NCBI GenBank assembly: GCA_040376705.1
Contig: JBEIQE010000010.1
Coordinates: forward strand, 21,227-85,226
DNA from: JBEIQE01 sp040376705
Lineage (GTDB): Bacteria; Pseudomonadota; Alphaproteobacteria; UBA2400
Reading direction: 5' to 3'
Length of the DNA: 64,000 nucleotides
Shown here: positions 41,862 through 50,275 of the stretch, piece by piece
Layout: each line of letters starts with the position of its first letter
How positions within the stretch are numbered: the first letter of the stretch is position 1
Program-made: the position numbers and the translations under genes
The notes under the pieces: generated by a model
The model's input: the letters and a program-made list of their open reading frames with translations, nothing else
What the model was told of the DNA's origin: nothing
The model's database searches: none

Positions 41862-42717
41862 CCCGTGGAGAGAATAAGGTAAAACATTGTGAAATCGATG
41901 AAATGAGGCGTTCTCACGTGTCGCGTGAGGCGCGAAAAGCACCGAAACCGCGGGAGAAAAGGGGACAATTTATCTATTAATATGAATAACTTAGAGAGTG
42001 GTGGTGCTGGCAGTCTGCCGCAACCGCGCTATGCGCGCCTATATCGAACTATCCGCCCGAGTATCGCTAATTCCCGTTGTAACGGGAAAAAATGGGAATT
42101 TTTGTGCATATCAGGCCTTTTATGGCTGACTGGATTGCCCTTAAATATCTGAAATAGCATGCAAGTCCGCTGTCCCCATTCTCGCACCTCTCGCAAAACA
42201 ACGGGAATTATAAAAGCTGAAACGGGAAATTATCTTTGATGCGGAAGCTAGTAGCCGGAATCTTAGCCTTTGAACGGCTCAGGCGGGCAGTTTTTTCTTG
42301 TATGAATAATCAGTGTCATAGATTTTTGAGCGTCTCTAGGTGGGTGCCAAGATGAATGATCTGCGCCGGATGTCTAGTGGTAGAATACAAGCTCTGAATT
42401 CTCGGGTTTGTTCATGATGGTAATTCCTTTGTACTGGCACCACTAGTTCCAGTCCCCTGACGCCAGCGCCCGCCTAGCTTTTGATAGCGGGGCTTTGATG
42501 ACTTCAGCAACGCTTGCTCCAACACAATAGTCAAGCAGACTTTGTATATCCGGAAGGTAATCTGGTTACTAGAGATGCAGAAGTAGTGATTTGAGCAGAT
42601 ATTAATAACAGCATACGGCTATAATGTTTTCCAGAATGTGAACATTTTATACTCGACGTAAGGTTGAATCATGGCTAGGGTGCGCTCGGGTAAAATAATA
42701 CGAGTATAAAAGCGGGC
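41862..42717. other. Long non-coding stretch of 856 bases with short repeats
   Basis: I see no supportable gene here. At 41913-41929 a CTCACG/CGTGAG stem of six pairs follows alkB and may be a weak transcription end. At 42071-42088 TTCCCGTT and AACGGGAA form a perfect inverted repeat with a two-base spacer, and AACGGGAA recurs at 42200 and 42221. The rest (42240-42717) is AT-rich without hairpins of note. A tRNA-like string near 42375 does not fold. The stretch may be a decayed gene region. Confidence 0.5.
42071..42228. repeat. Cluster of AACGGGAA elements (one inverted pair and two direct copies)
   Basis: The eight-base element occurs as an inverted pair at 42071-42078 and 42081-42088 and then directly at 42200-42207 and 42221-42228. 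Four copies in 158 bases of non-coding DNA are more than chance would give. The function is unknown; a binding-site cluster or a relic of a dispersed intergenic repeat are the two options I consider. Confidence 0.55.
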
Positions 42718-43809
42718 ATGTCAGAACAACCAAGCGTCACTCCTCTCAAGAAGCGTTCGCTCAAGTGGCTTGTATATCTATTCCCGCTCTGGCTGCCAGT
42801 GTTGCTGTATATAGGGTTTGAGTGGTTTATCGACCCGTTTCCTAACAGCATCTGGGCGCTGCGCGTGCTCAATACCAAATACCTCGTCCATGTGCGTGCC
42901 GATCTGACCATCGATGGCGAACCGCTGGTCATGGAGCGGACGTTCAGGTGTTTTGAGCCGGTGGATTATCACTGGTTCCCGGGTAGTTTCCGAAGGGGAA
43001 ATGTTTTCAGCAGCAACGGGCAGGCCGGGGATGCATTGTCCGCCACTACAGGTAAGCGGCGCGTTTTTGTAATTAACGCTACTGATGCATGTTCTGTTCT
43101 TATTGATCTTACGGGCCCATATGATCCGCCACTCCCCATTCTCGAGAATCAGTTGCGCCTATCTAAAGGTGAACTGGATGTCCCAATTGTTCACGAGCTG
43201 ATCGGCGGGATATATCCCACACAGGTGGATACATATCTTGTAAGGGAATGGCTGCTTCAGGGTTATCATGGTGTTCAAGTTAATGATGTTACTGTACAAA
43301 AGACCGGAAGATTTCAGCTCATTGATTGGAGCGGGTATGATTTCTTCGGGCCCTTGAACTGGGCTCGCATTGATATTAGTCGAGAGGGTTTTTTTGATCA
43401 TAAATATGCTGTTGTTTTGCCTGAGGATATGTGGGGAATGCCAACAGGAAATTCGACCGCTACTCCCGAAAGAGTTCGCCAATTAGTAGATAGTAATTTT
43501 GAGGCTTTAAAGTCTGAGCGCGTGCCTCAGCAGCTGCAGAAGAACAACTATTTCGAACTTTTAATTGGCCAAATCAATAATGTCATTCATCAATACGGTC
43601 TCGTTACCACGAAATTAAGATTGCCACATCGTAGCTCTGTAAGGCCGCGTACAGAAGTGGCCTGGCTCACAAAATTGGTCATGCCGTGCATAGCCAGGGC
43701 TCCCAAGTTTGATGATTATACCTGCGATCATGCAAGGCTTGGCGTTGCTTCATCACAGCCGCAAATGCGCATAGGGATAGATCAACGCGAGAGCACTGTA
43801 ACGCAATGA
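42718..43809 (+). CDS. Hypothetical membrane-anchored protein, 363 aa
   Basis: The N-terminus has one hydrophobic helix after a basic start (KKRSLKWLVYLFPLWLPVLLYIGFEW, quoted in part as WLVYLFPLWLPVLLYIGF), so the rest should be periplasmic. The remaining 320 residues look beta-rich at first (YLVHVRADLTIDGEPLVMER, FRCFEPVDYHWFPGS) and hold several cysteines near the end (MPCIARAPKFDDYTCDHARL). I know no family. It is flanked by non-coding stretches on both sides and has no partner. Codon use is intermediate, with AT-rich stretches in the second half. Confidence 0.65.
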   Translation: MSEQPSVTPLKKRSLKWLVYLFPLWLPVLLYIGFEWFIDPFPNSIWALRVLNTKYLVHVRADLTIDGEPLVMERTFRCFEPVDYHWFPGSFRRGNVFSSNGQAGDALSATTGKRRVFVINATDACSVLIDLTGPYDPPLPILENQLRLSKGELDVPIVHELIGGIYPTQVDTYLVREWLLQGYHGVQVNDVTVQKTGRFQLIDWSGYDFFGPLNWARIDISREGFFDHKYAVVLPEDMWGMPTGNSTATPERVRQLVDSNFEALKSERVPQQLQKNNYFELLIGQINNVIHQYGLVTTKLRLPHRSSVRPRTEVAWLTKLVMPCIARAPKFDDYTCDHARLGVASSQPQMRIGIDQRESTVTQ

Positions 43810-44109
43810 GGCGCTATTCACTGATAGTTACCGTGAAGGCTCATGATTCTACTGTTGATCTCCACACGCCTATCAGAAACAGAGTTGATGTGCTTGTCGA
43901 TATCGACAATCAAGTATAGAGCGGACTACTTCTGCTTTGTCGAGGAAGAGGCAGTTCTTCCCTCTTAGAAAGAAATGCTTTCCTGCTTGGCGACTACTTG
44001 ATGAGCATGTTTAGAAGCAATATGATAGGCCAAGGCATGGTGCCCAGTTGCTAAACGGTTGCTAGGGGAAATGCGCCGGACACGGAATCCGGCTAAGTGC
44101 TTGAGAGAG
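43810..44109. other. Non-coding stretch of 300 bases with a 16-base palindrome
   Basis: The only notable items are a perfect palindrome TTGTCGATATCGACAA at 43894-43909 and a GCCGGA/TCCGGC hairpin near 44072-44091. The palindrome could be a dimeric regulator site, but no promoter can be seen beside it. The hairpin lies just after the 3' end of tRNA-Lys (which is on the reverse strand) and could help end its transcription, though it has no T-run. Confidence 0.4.
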
Positions 44110-44185
44110 TGGTGGGCGTTGTAGGATTCGAACCTACGACCTATTGATTAAGAGTCAACTGCTCTACCAACTGAGCTAAACGCCC
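44110..44185 (-). tRNA. tRNA-Lys (anticodon CTT)
   Basis: On the reverse strand the gene begins GGGCGTT and folds into a full cloverleaf: D arm TAGCTCAGTTGGTAGAGC, anticodon stem GTTGA/TCAAT with loop CTCTTAA (anticodon CTT), T arm GTAGGTTCGAATCCTAC and acceptor end AACGCCC plus A. CCA is encoded at 44112-44110. It is 76 bases with CCA. It sits alone between non-coding DNA and the diguanylate cyclase gene. A tRNA end next to an accessory region could be an integration site, but I see no direct repeat of its 3' end nearby. Confidence 0.97.
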
Positions 44186-44406
44186 CCAGAAATCGCTATC
44201 TGGTTTACTCTTCTCAGGCCGTGGGTTTAGCAAGAAAAACCCCTGCTAGGCAAGAGGATTGATGCAAAATCATGTTTGGGGCCGTTTTTATCGTAGATAG
44301 CCCGGGAATAGGGGTGTTTTTGCGGCTGCTTGTGCCGAAATCTGAGGCAACCAGAGGGCGGCTCCAGCTACGGCAGCGGTGGCCGTAGCGGTAAAATTGT
44401 TCAGGC

Positions 44407-46824
44407 TCAGGCCTGATCAGCCGTTGCCTTGTTGTAGCCCTCAATGCATTTCGTGGCGAGCTGCGCCAGCACAGTGAGAAGTTTTGACTGATCCGGCGTG
44501 AATTCGGCTCTGGTTTGCGTATCGATGATGCAGACCGCCCCGGCAGAAGCTTGGCCATCCGTGGCCACCAGCGGCGCACCAGCATAAAAGCGGATGCTCA
44601 TTCCGCCGGTTACCAGTTCATTATTCTCAAAGCGCGCGTCGGCAGTGGCGTCGCGCACAATCATCGGGTCGGAGCCGTTCAGCACATGCGCGCAGAACGA
44701 TACATCGCGCGAGGTGCCTTCACCCTCAATGCCGTACTTGCCAGCAAAGGTCTGGTGATCGCGCCCGACCAGCGTTACAAGGCCTATGGGCGTATTGAGA
44801 AGCTTGGCCGCAAGATAGGCAATCCGGTCGAGTTCATCCTGGCATTTTTTGGCCAGCCGCTCATACTCGGCAACTTTTCTCAGGCGCTGCTCTTCGCGTA
44901 GCTGCTCTGTATGCGTAAGGGGAATATCCTTGAGCGTGCTGGCCGCCATAACCTTGTTGCGGCCTGTGCGCTTGGCTTCATACAGCAGCTCATCCGCCTG
45001 TTTGATCAAACGGGCTTCACTGCCCGGTTGGTCCTGTGCCTGAGGCAGGGCGGTTGCGATGCCGATACTAACAGTAACAACACCGCCAGCTTCGCTATTA
45101 GCGGTATGCGGCAACTGCAGGTCAACAATCGCCTGACGCAGCTTTTCGGCAATCGCCAGTGCGTTGGCTTCATTACAATCGGGCAGGAGTAACGCCAGCT
45201 CTTCGCCGCCATAGCGGGCGGCCACATCGGTGGGTCTGCGGGCAAAGCCCTGTAGGCACAGGGCGAGAGACTTCAGGCATTCATCGCCGGACTGATGACC
45301 ATAAGTATCATTATAAAGTTTAAAGCGATCAACATCGATAAGCAGTAGCGAGACACCCTCATTCTTGCGTGCAGCCTGTTTCCACGCTTGATTCAGGGCC
45401 TCATCGAACATGCGGCGATTTGAAAGTCCCGTCAGGCCATCGGTAGTTGCCAGTAATTCAAGTTTCTTGTTGGCGGCAGCGAGGGCGTCTTCAGCCACTT
45501 TCTTATCGGTTACATCACGCAGGTTGCTGAGCAGCACAACCTTGCCATCGAGCAGGATACGGCGGGTTGTGCGCTCCAGCCATATAATTCGGCCATCTTT
45601 GTGCAGCCCGCGCAGGCGGTCGGTTACTGGTGTATCAGTGGTCTGCAAGGTTTTTGTCAGGCTTACATTAATTGCCAGATCATCCGGATGGGTGAATTCC
45701 TTTACAAAATGTCCGACCATTTCTTCAGGGTCCCAGCCAAGCCCGGCGCGCACCGCGGGCGAGGCATAACCGATCATGCCATTCTCACTCAGGCGGAAGA
45801 TCATGTCGGCCGAATTTTCTGAGAGCATGCGGAAACGGGACTCACTACTGAGCAGCAGTTTTTCGCTTTGCTTGAGTTTGAAATGCTCTTCCTCCAGCAG
45901 TCGGGCCGTGATGCGCCGCTCGCTTGAAGTATTGGCCACATAAGCGGCCATGGCAAAGTTGATAAGGATAAAGATCTGTGCCAGAAAAACCTTCTCATGC
46001 GCGCTGGCAGCAACGGCAAGGGCGAACGGGCCATGCTCAGCAATAGTGGCCACCAGCGCAAACAGGGCTACCACCGGCATGCACAAAACCACAGCTCCAA
46101 GACCGAGATTGGCCGCAACCGCGATCAGCACCGGGGGAATGAAGAATAGAAACGGATAGCGTGTCTGGTAGAAGACCAGTCCTGTGACCAAAATGATCGA
46201 GAGCAGGCTGATGGCTGTGCGGTGAATATGATGACGGTTAAAAAGCTGTGCCACATCCCCGCGCAGAAACCCCAGCATGATAGGAGTGGCAATCGCCATG
46301 CCTAGCGAGTGGGCTACAGTCCAATGCCATAATACAGTGAGGAAGTGATGATCTACCAGCATGGTCCTGAGGGTGGCTACCATGAGGCCCGAAGCAACTG
46401 GCACCAGTACAAGACAGATTATTGCAAACCAGTAGAGATTGGATTTGTTGTTGAGGTCGCCAAGGCCGTTCTGGTTTTTTGTAAGACGAAGCAGCAGTAG
46501 CGCCGCTACCCAGGCCTCGAGTACATTGATGATAGAGATGGCGGTTGCGAAGATATAGTCATCTCCCGCCATGATGCGGATACCGAAGATGGTAGCCAGT
46601 GTCGCCGATATATAGATCATCCAGTGTTGCTGTGCGCTGCAAAGCAAAAAGCCAAGCAGCATGCCACTGGGCAGCCAGATGGCGGCAACCTGCTCATCGC
46701 CACGCGTGAACAGCAGGCCTATGAGGGCAGTTACAGCAACAAGAATACTTAAAGCAAACAACCTGCCCAGATAGGCGGGAAACAGTGGGTTGCCGGCGGG
46801 CAAAGGGTTGGCAGCTGGAAGCAA
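44407..46824 (-). CDS. MASE1-PAS-GGDEF-GAF diguanylate cyclase
   Basis: The 805-residue protein has eight to nine membrane helices at residues 20-300 (MASE1-type sensor, with QVAAIWLPSGMLLGF), a PAS domain at about 325-440 (FRMLSENSADMIFRL), and a GGDEF domain whose active site is RYGGEEL near residue 541. An RxxD inhibitory site (RPTD) lies five residues before it, so product inhibition by c-di-GMP is likely. A GAF domain fills residues 650-800 (DVSFCAHVLNGSDPMIVRDA, YAGAPLVATDGQ). The cyclase looks active. GAF after GGDEF is an unusual order; a second sensor input is implied. It likely affects motility or attachment. Confidence 0.9.
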   Translation of the reverse strand: MLPAANPLPAGNPLFPAYLGRLFALSILVAVTALIGLLFTRGDEQVAAIWLPSGMLLGFLLCSAQQHWMIYISATLATIFGIRIMAGDDYIFATAISIINVLEAWVAALLLLRLTKNQNGLGDLNNKSNLYWFAIICLVLVPVASGLMVATLRTMLVDHHFLTVLWHWTVAHSLGMAIATPIMLGFLRGDVAQLFNRHHIHRTAISLLSIILVTGLVFYQTRYPFLFFIPPVLIAVAANLGLGAVVLCMPVVALFALVATIAEHGPFALAVAASAHEKVFLAQIFILINFAMAAYVANTSSERRITARLLEEEHFKLKQSEKLLLSSESRFRMLSENSADMIFRLSENGMIGYASPAVRAGLGWDPEEMVGHFVKEFTHPDDLAINVSLTKTLQTTDTPVTDRLRGLHKDGRIIWLERTTRRILLDGKVVLLSNLRDVTDKKVAEDALAAANKKLELLATTDGLTGLSNRRMFDEALNQAWKQAARKNEGVSLLLIDVDRFKLYNDTYGHQSGDECLKSLALCLQGFARRPTDVAARYGGEELALLLPDCNEANALAIAEKLRQAIVDLQLPHTANSEAGGVVTVSIGIATALPQAQDQPGSEARLIKQADELLYEAKRTGRNKVMAASTLKDIPLTHTEQLREEQRLRKVAEYERLAKKCQDELDRIAYLAAKLLNTPIGLVTLVGRDHQTFAGKYGIEGEGTSRDVSFCAHVLNGSDPMIVRDATADARFENNELVTGGMSIRFYAGAPLVATDGQASAGAVCIIDTQTRAEFTPDQSKLLTVLAQLATKCIEGYNKATADQA

Positions 46825-46898
46825 GTTTTTATACCCTGGCTTTAAGCGCTTTACCTTGGCGCTAGGGGTATATTAGGTGGCCTGATATTACCCGAAGG

Positions 46899-48812
46899 TT
46901 AATCATTTTCTTCTGCGGGAGCAGCTATTACCGGATTGCTGGGGGGAATGAACTCAGCTGCAGGCATCGGCGCACGATTCTCTTGAGCTGGATCAAGTCG
47001 CTGGGTCTCTGTCAGGATATCGCGGGCGATTGGCGCAGCAACCGCGCTGCCACCACCACCATGCTCGACAATGACCGATACCGCATAGCGCGGTGAATGT
47101 GTGGGGGCATAGCCAACAAACAGGGCGTTATCACGCAGGCGCCACGGGCGGTCTTCATTGCGTACAATACCGGCCGCACGTTCGGCCATGGTGATGCGGC
47201 GCACCTGCGAGGTACCGGTCTTGCCGCCCATGCGCTTGGTCTCGTCCATAATGCGTGCACCATAAGCGGTGCCCTTGCGGTCGTTACATACGCTGTTCAT
47301 GGCGGCAATAAGGGTGTTGAGATGAGCAGGGTCGAGGCCCATCTCTGGCCACTCGGTCTGTTCCTGCCGTACACCTTCAACCGACTTGGTGAGGTGCGGT
47401 TCAACCGCACGGCCGCCATTAACAAGACGCGAGGTCATTACCGCCAGCTGTAGCGGGGTTGACTGCATGGCGCCCTGACCGATCGAGACAATCAGTGTTT
47501 CGCCACCTTGCCAGCTCTCGCCGCGGTTGGCTTCTTTCCAGGCGCGGTCGGGCACCAGGCCGCTGCTCTCGTTGGGTAGGTCCAAGCCGGTCTTTTTACC
47601 CAAGCCCAAGCGGCGGGCCATGGTGGCGATGGGGTCGATACCGATTTTGGAGGCCACGTCGTAGAAATAGACGTCACATGATTCGCGAATAGCGCCCACC
47701 ATATCAAGCCACCCATGGCCGCCGCGCTTCCAGCAGTGGAAGCGATGGCTGCCAAGGCTGATAGCGCCATAGCAGGGCACGCGGTGCGATGAGGGCACGA
47801 TGCCGCTTTCCATACCCGCCAATGCCACCGCCATCTTAAAGGTCGAGCCCGGTGCATAGAGGCCTGCCGAAACCTTGTTGATGAGCGGCGTGGTCTCATC
47901 GTTCATCAGACTGTCGTAATCAGTCTGGGTAATGCCGCGGCTGAAGGAGTTTGAATCAAAGCTGGGGTGCGAAGCAAAAGCGTAAAGCGCGCCGGTGTGT
48001 ACATCCATCACTACAGCGGCGGCACTACGCTCGGTGCGCAGGCGCTGTTGTACGTAGTTTTGCAGGTTGATATCGAGTGTGAGTTTAACCGTGCTACCCG
48101 GTACACCATCACGCTGCGCAATCTGGCGAATGACGCGGCCAAAGGCATTCACTTCCATATCTGCGCTGCCAGCTTGCCCGCGCATTTCCTTATCAAGCAG
48201 TTTTTCGATACCGGTTTTACCGATCTGGAAACCGGGCAGGCCCAGCAGCGGGTCGGGGTCTGCCTTTAAATTGGCTTCGGTGACGGCACCGACATAACCC
48301 AGCACATGCGAGGTGGCAGTCGGGTGCGGGTAATGGCGGATCTGGCCCACATCAATACTCACGCCCGGCAGTTCGGGCATGCGGGTTTCAATCGCGGCGG
48401 CCTGCTGCCATGTTAAATTTTCGGCCACAGTGATAGGTGCGAAGCGCAGGTTGCGGCGCAGGTCACGGCGAATGCGCTCAAGGCTCGATGGCGTGAAGTT
48501 AACGAAAACACTCAGCTCCTTCAGCATCATCTCAACATCGCCCACCTGCTCGGGCACCAGCAGCAGGCGGAAGTTCTGTTCGTTGATCGCCAGCTTCTGA
48601 CCAAAGCGGTCGGTAATCAGGCCGCGGGGCGGGGCCAGCAGCTTCATGTTCACGCGGTTATCTTCAGCTAGCGTAGCGTAGCGATGGCCCTCGGTAATCT
48701 GCAGGTAATGCATGCGTGCAGTGAGCACACCAAACAGTCCAGCCTGCAAGCCGCCCAGCAGAAGCGTACGGCGGGTGAACAGTCTTTGGCGGTCGACCTC
48801 AAAATCTTTCAT
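46899..48812 (-). CDS. mrdA: Penicillin-binding protein 2, elongasome transpeptidase
   Basis: The 637-residue protein has an N-terminal membrane anchor (TLLLGGLQAGLFGVLTAR), the PBP dimerisation domain (NFRLLLVPEQVGDVEMML) and a transpeptidase domain with the active Ser in APGSTFKMA near residue 323, SCD in the second motif (RESCDVYFYD) and GGKTGTSQ near residue 530. SCD in place of the usual S-x-N is normal for PBP2. It crosslinks lateral-wall peptidoglycan together with RodA and the Mre complex. Its ATG lies three bases after the mreD stop. RodA, the usual next gene, is not present; a diguanylate cyclase follows instead. Confidence 0.94.
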   Translation of the reverse strand: MKDFEVDRQRLFTRRTLLLGGLQAGLFGVLTARMHYLQITEGHRYATLAEDNRVNMKLLAPPRGLITDRFGQKLAINEQNFRLLLVPEQVGDVEMMLKELSVFVNFTPSSLERIRRDLRRNLRFAPITVAENLTWQQAAAIETRMPELPGVSIDVGQIRHYPHPTATSHVLGYVGAVTEANLKADPDPLLGLPGFQIGKTGIEKLLDKEMRGQAGSADMEVNAFGRVIRQIAQRDGVPGSTVKLTLDINLQNYVQQRLRTERSAAAVVMDVHTGALYAFASHPSFDSNSFSRGITQTDYDSLMNDETTPLINKVSAGLYAPGSTFKMAVALAGMESGIVPSSHRVPCYGAISLGSHRFHCWKRGGHGWLDMVGAIRESCDVYFYDVASKIGIDPIATMARRLGLGKKTGLDLPNESSGLVPDRAWKEANRGESWQGGETLIVSIGQGAMQSTPLQLAVMTSRLVNGGRAVEPHLTKSVEGVRQEQTEWPEMGLDPAHLNTLIAAMNSVCNDRKGTAYGARIMDETKRMGGKTGTSQVRRITMAERAAGIVRNEDRPWRLRDNALFVGYAPTHSPRYAVSVIVEHGGGGSAVAAPIARDILTETQRLDPAQENRAPMPAAEFIPPSNPVIAAPAEEND

Positions 48813-48815
48813 CGC

Positions 48816-49337
48816 TTACACGCCACTCAGGAAGGCGCGCTGCACACGGCCAAACAGCCATGCCGCCGCCGGAAACAGCGAGATGCTGGCCGCCGCCTGA
48901 TACAGCACAGGATCAAACGGTACCATATCGAGATGCAGCATCGAGTGCAGGCTCCAGGCCACCAGTCCTGCAATCATCGCGGTCAGCATAAAGCCCCACC
49001 AGAGAATGAAAAATCCGTGTGCCAGAAATAGCTGCCGCTGGCTCACCACACTGCTATAGGCCAGGAGGCAAACAATCGCGTTCATGCCCAAAGGCGCGCC
49101 TGAAATGGCGTCCTGCAGAAAACCCATCATACCTACGGCGATAGGCCCCACCAGATCAGGCCGATAAACCGCCCAATAGAATACAGCCATAAGGGCGATG
49201 GAGGGGGCAATTGTGCCAAAGTTGGGCAGGCGCAGCGGCACCATCATGATGAACATAAGCATGATCGCCACCAGCACCGGCGAGAAGATGCGCGCAGCGC
49301 GGTCAAGCTTCTGCCAGCCATCCAGCGTCAGCATCAA
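48816..49337 (-). CDS. mreD: MreD rod-shape membrane protein
   Basis: The 173-residue protein has five to six membrane helices (FSPVLVAIMLMFIMMVPLRLP, IALMAVFYWAVYRPDL, VGPIAVGMMGFLQDAISG), the last phrase with the family's G-F-x-Q-D pattern. MreD links MreC with PBP2 in the elongasome. It overlaps the mreC stop by four bases and precedes mrdA by three, so mreBCD-mrdA is one transcript. Confidence 0.92.
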   Translation of the reverse strand: MMLTLDGWQKLDRAARIFSPVLVAIMLMFIMMVPLRLPNFGTIAPSIALMAVFYWAVYRPDLVGPIAVGMMGFLQDAISGAPLGMNAIVCLLAYSSVVSQRQLFLAHGFFILWWGFMLTAMIAGLVAWSLHSMLHLDMVPFDPVLYQAAASISLFPAAAWLFGRVQRAFLSGV

Positions 49338-50266
49338 CGCCCCCGTGTGGGTTGGCGGGCAGGTTGCTGGCCGGGGCGTATGGCATTGGGCAAGGTTTGG
49401 GTGGCTTCAGGCGTCAGCAGGTCAGGCGGTGTACCGGGGTCAAGAATTTGCACCAGCTCAAGGCGGCCAAGGTCGGCAATCGGCTCGATGCGTACATCGC
49501 TGCCATTTACGCTGCTGACCACACCCACTGGCAGGCCGGGCGGGAAGATACCGCCAACGCCAGAGGTAATCAGGCGGTCGCCCACTTTCACCTGTGTTTC
49601 AGGCGGCAGCTGGCTAAGCAGCAGTTCGGGGCCGTTATTGCCCTCAAGCATACCGCGCTGGCGCGAGCCTTCGAGCAGTACCGGCACACGCGCGTTAAGA
49701 TCGTTGATCAGTAGTACGCGGCTTGAGTTACGCCCAGCGCTAATCACGCGGCCGGCAAGCCCGCCGCCAGCAACGGCAACAAGGCCGCTGCGCACACCCT
49801 CTTTGGTGCCAGCAAGCACAACCACATTACGCACGAACGGGCCGCCCACATCCGCAATCACGCGGGCGACCGTCAGGCGGTACTCTGGCAGCAAAGGCAG
49901 GTTAAGCAGATCGCGCAGCCCTTTATTTTCAGACTCAAGGCGCATAACGGCAGTTTGGTATTGGCGCAGGCGCTCGTTCTCACTGCGCAGGCGCTCGTTT
50001 TCAGCGCGCATTTCGGTCAGGCTGCCCAATGTCGCAATTGCGTTGGTGGCGCTGGCCACCGGCTCAGCCACTGTGCCGAGCAGCGGAGCGAATGCATCCG
50101 TCACCTGTGTGCGCAGTTTTTCGCCCAGCTCAGGGTTGAGCAGTGAGAGCAGCAGCAAGCCAGCAGCTGCCGCCAGCATGATGATGAATGAGAAGCGCTG
50201 CAACAAGCCGCCCGGGGTGAGAGCGAGCGCACTGACATTTGTCTTGCGGCTGCTACGCATCCCCAA
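49334..50266 (-). CDS. mreC: MreC rod-shape periplasmic scaffold
   Basis: The 310-residue protein has a single membrane helix near residues 27-47 (FSFIIMLAAAAGLLLLSLL), then a coiled coil (LTEMRAENERLRSENERLRQY) and the two six-stranded beta-barrel domains typical of MreC (LTVARVIADVGGPFVRNVVV, GLVAVAGGGLAGRV, VGDRLITSGVGGIFPPGLPVG). The last 30 residues are Pro/Gln-rich. It is the periplasmic partner of PBP2. Its start lies nine bases after the mreB stop. Confidence 0.94.
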   Translation of the reverse strand: MGMRSSRKTNVSALALTPGGLLQRFSFIIMLAAAAGLLLLSLLNPELGEKLRTQVTDAFAPLLGTVAEPVASATNAIATLGSLTEMRAENERLRSENERLRQYQTAVMRLESENKGLRDLLNLPLLPEYRLTVARVIADVGGPFVRNVVVLAGTKEGVRSGLVAVAGGGLAGRVISAGRNSSRVLLINDLNARVPVLLEGSRQRGMLEGNNGPELLLSQLPPETQVKVGDRLITSGVGGIFPPGLPVGVVSSVNGSDVRIEPIADLGRLELVQILDPGTPPDLLTPEATQTLPNAIRPGQQPARQPTRGR

Positions 50267-50275
50267 TCGCCCTTA

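Noticed and set aside
42370..42420. tRNA-like string with a D-arm-like TAGTGGTAGAATAC
   Set aside because: No acceptor or T-arm pairing can be found around it; it does not fold as a tRNA.
44025..44105. Possible second tRNA or tRNA relic beside tRNA-Lys
   Set aside because: Only a GCCGGA/TCCGGC hairpin is present; no anticodon arm or TTCGA loop.
44110..44185. tRNA-Lys as an integration site for a genomic island
   Set aside because: No integrase gene and no direct repeat of the tRNA 3' end can be found in the window.
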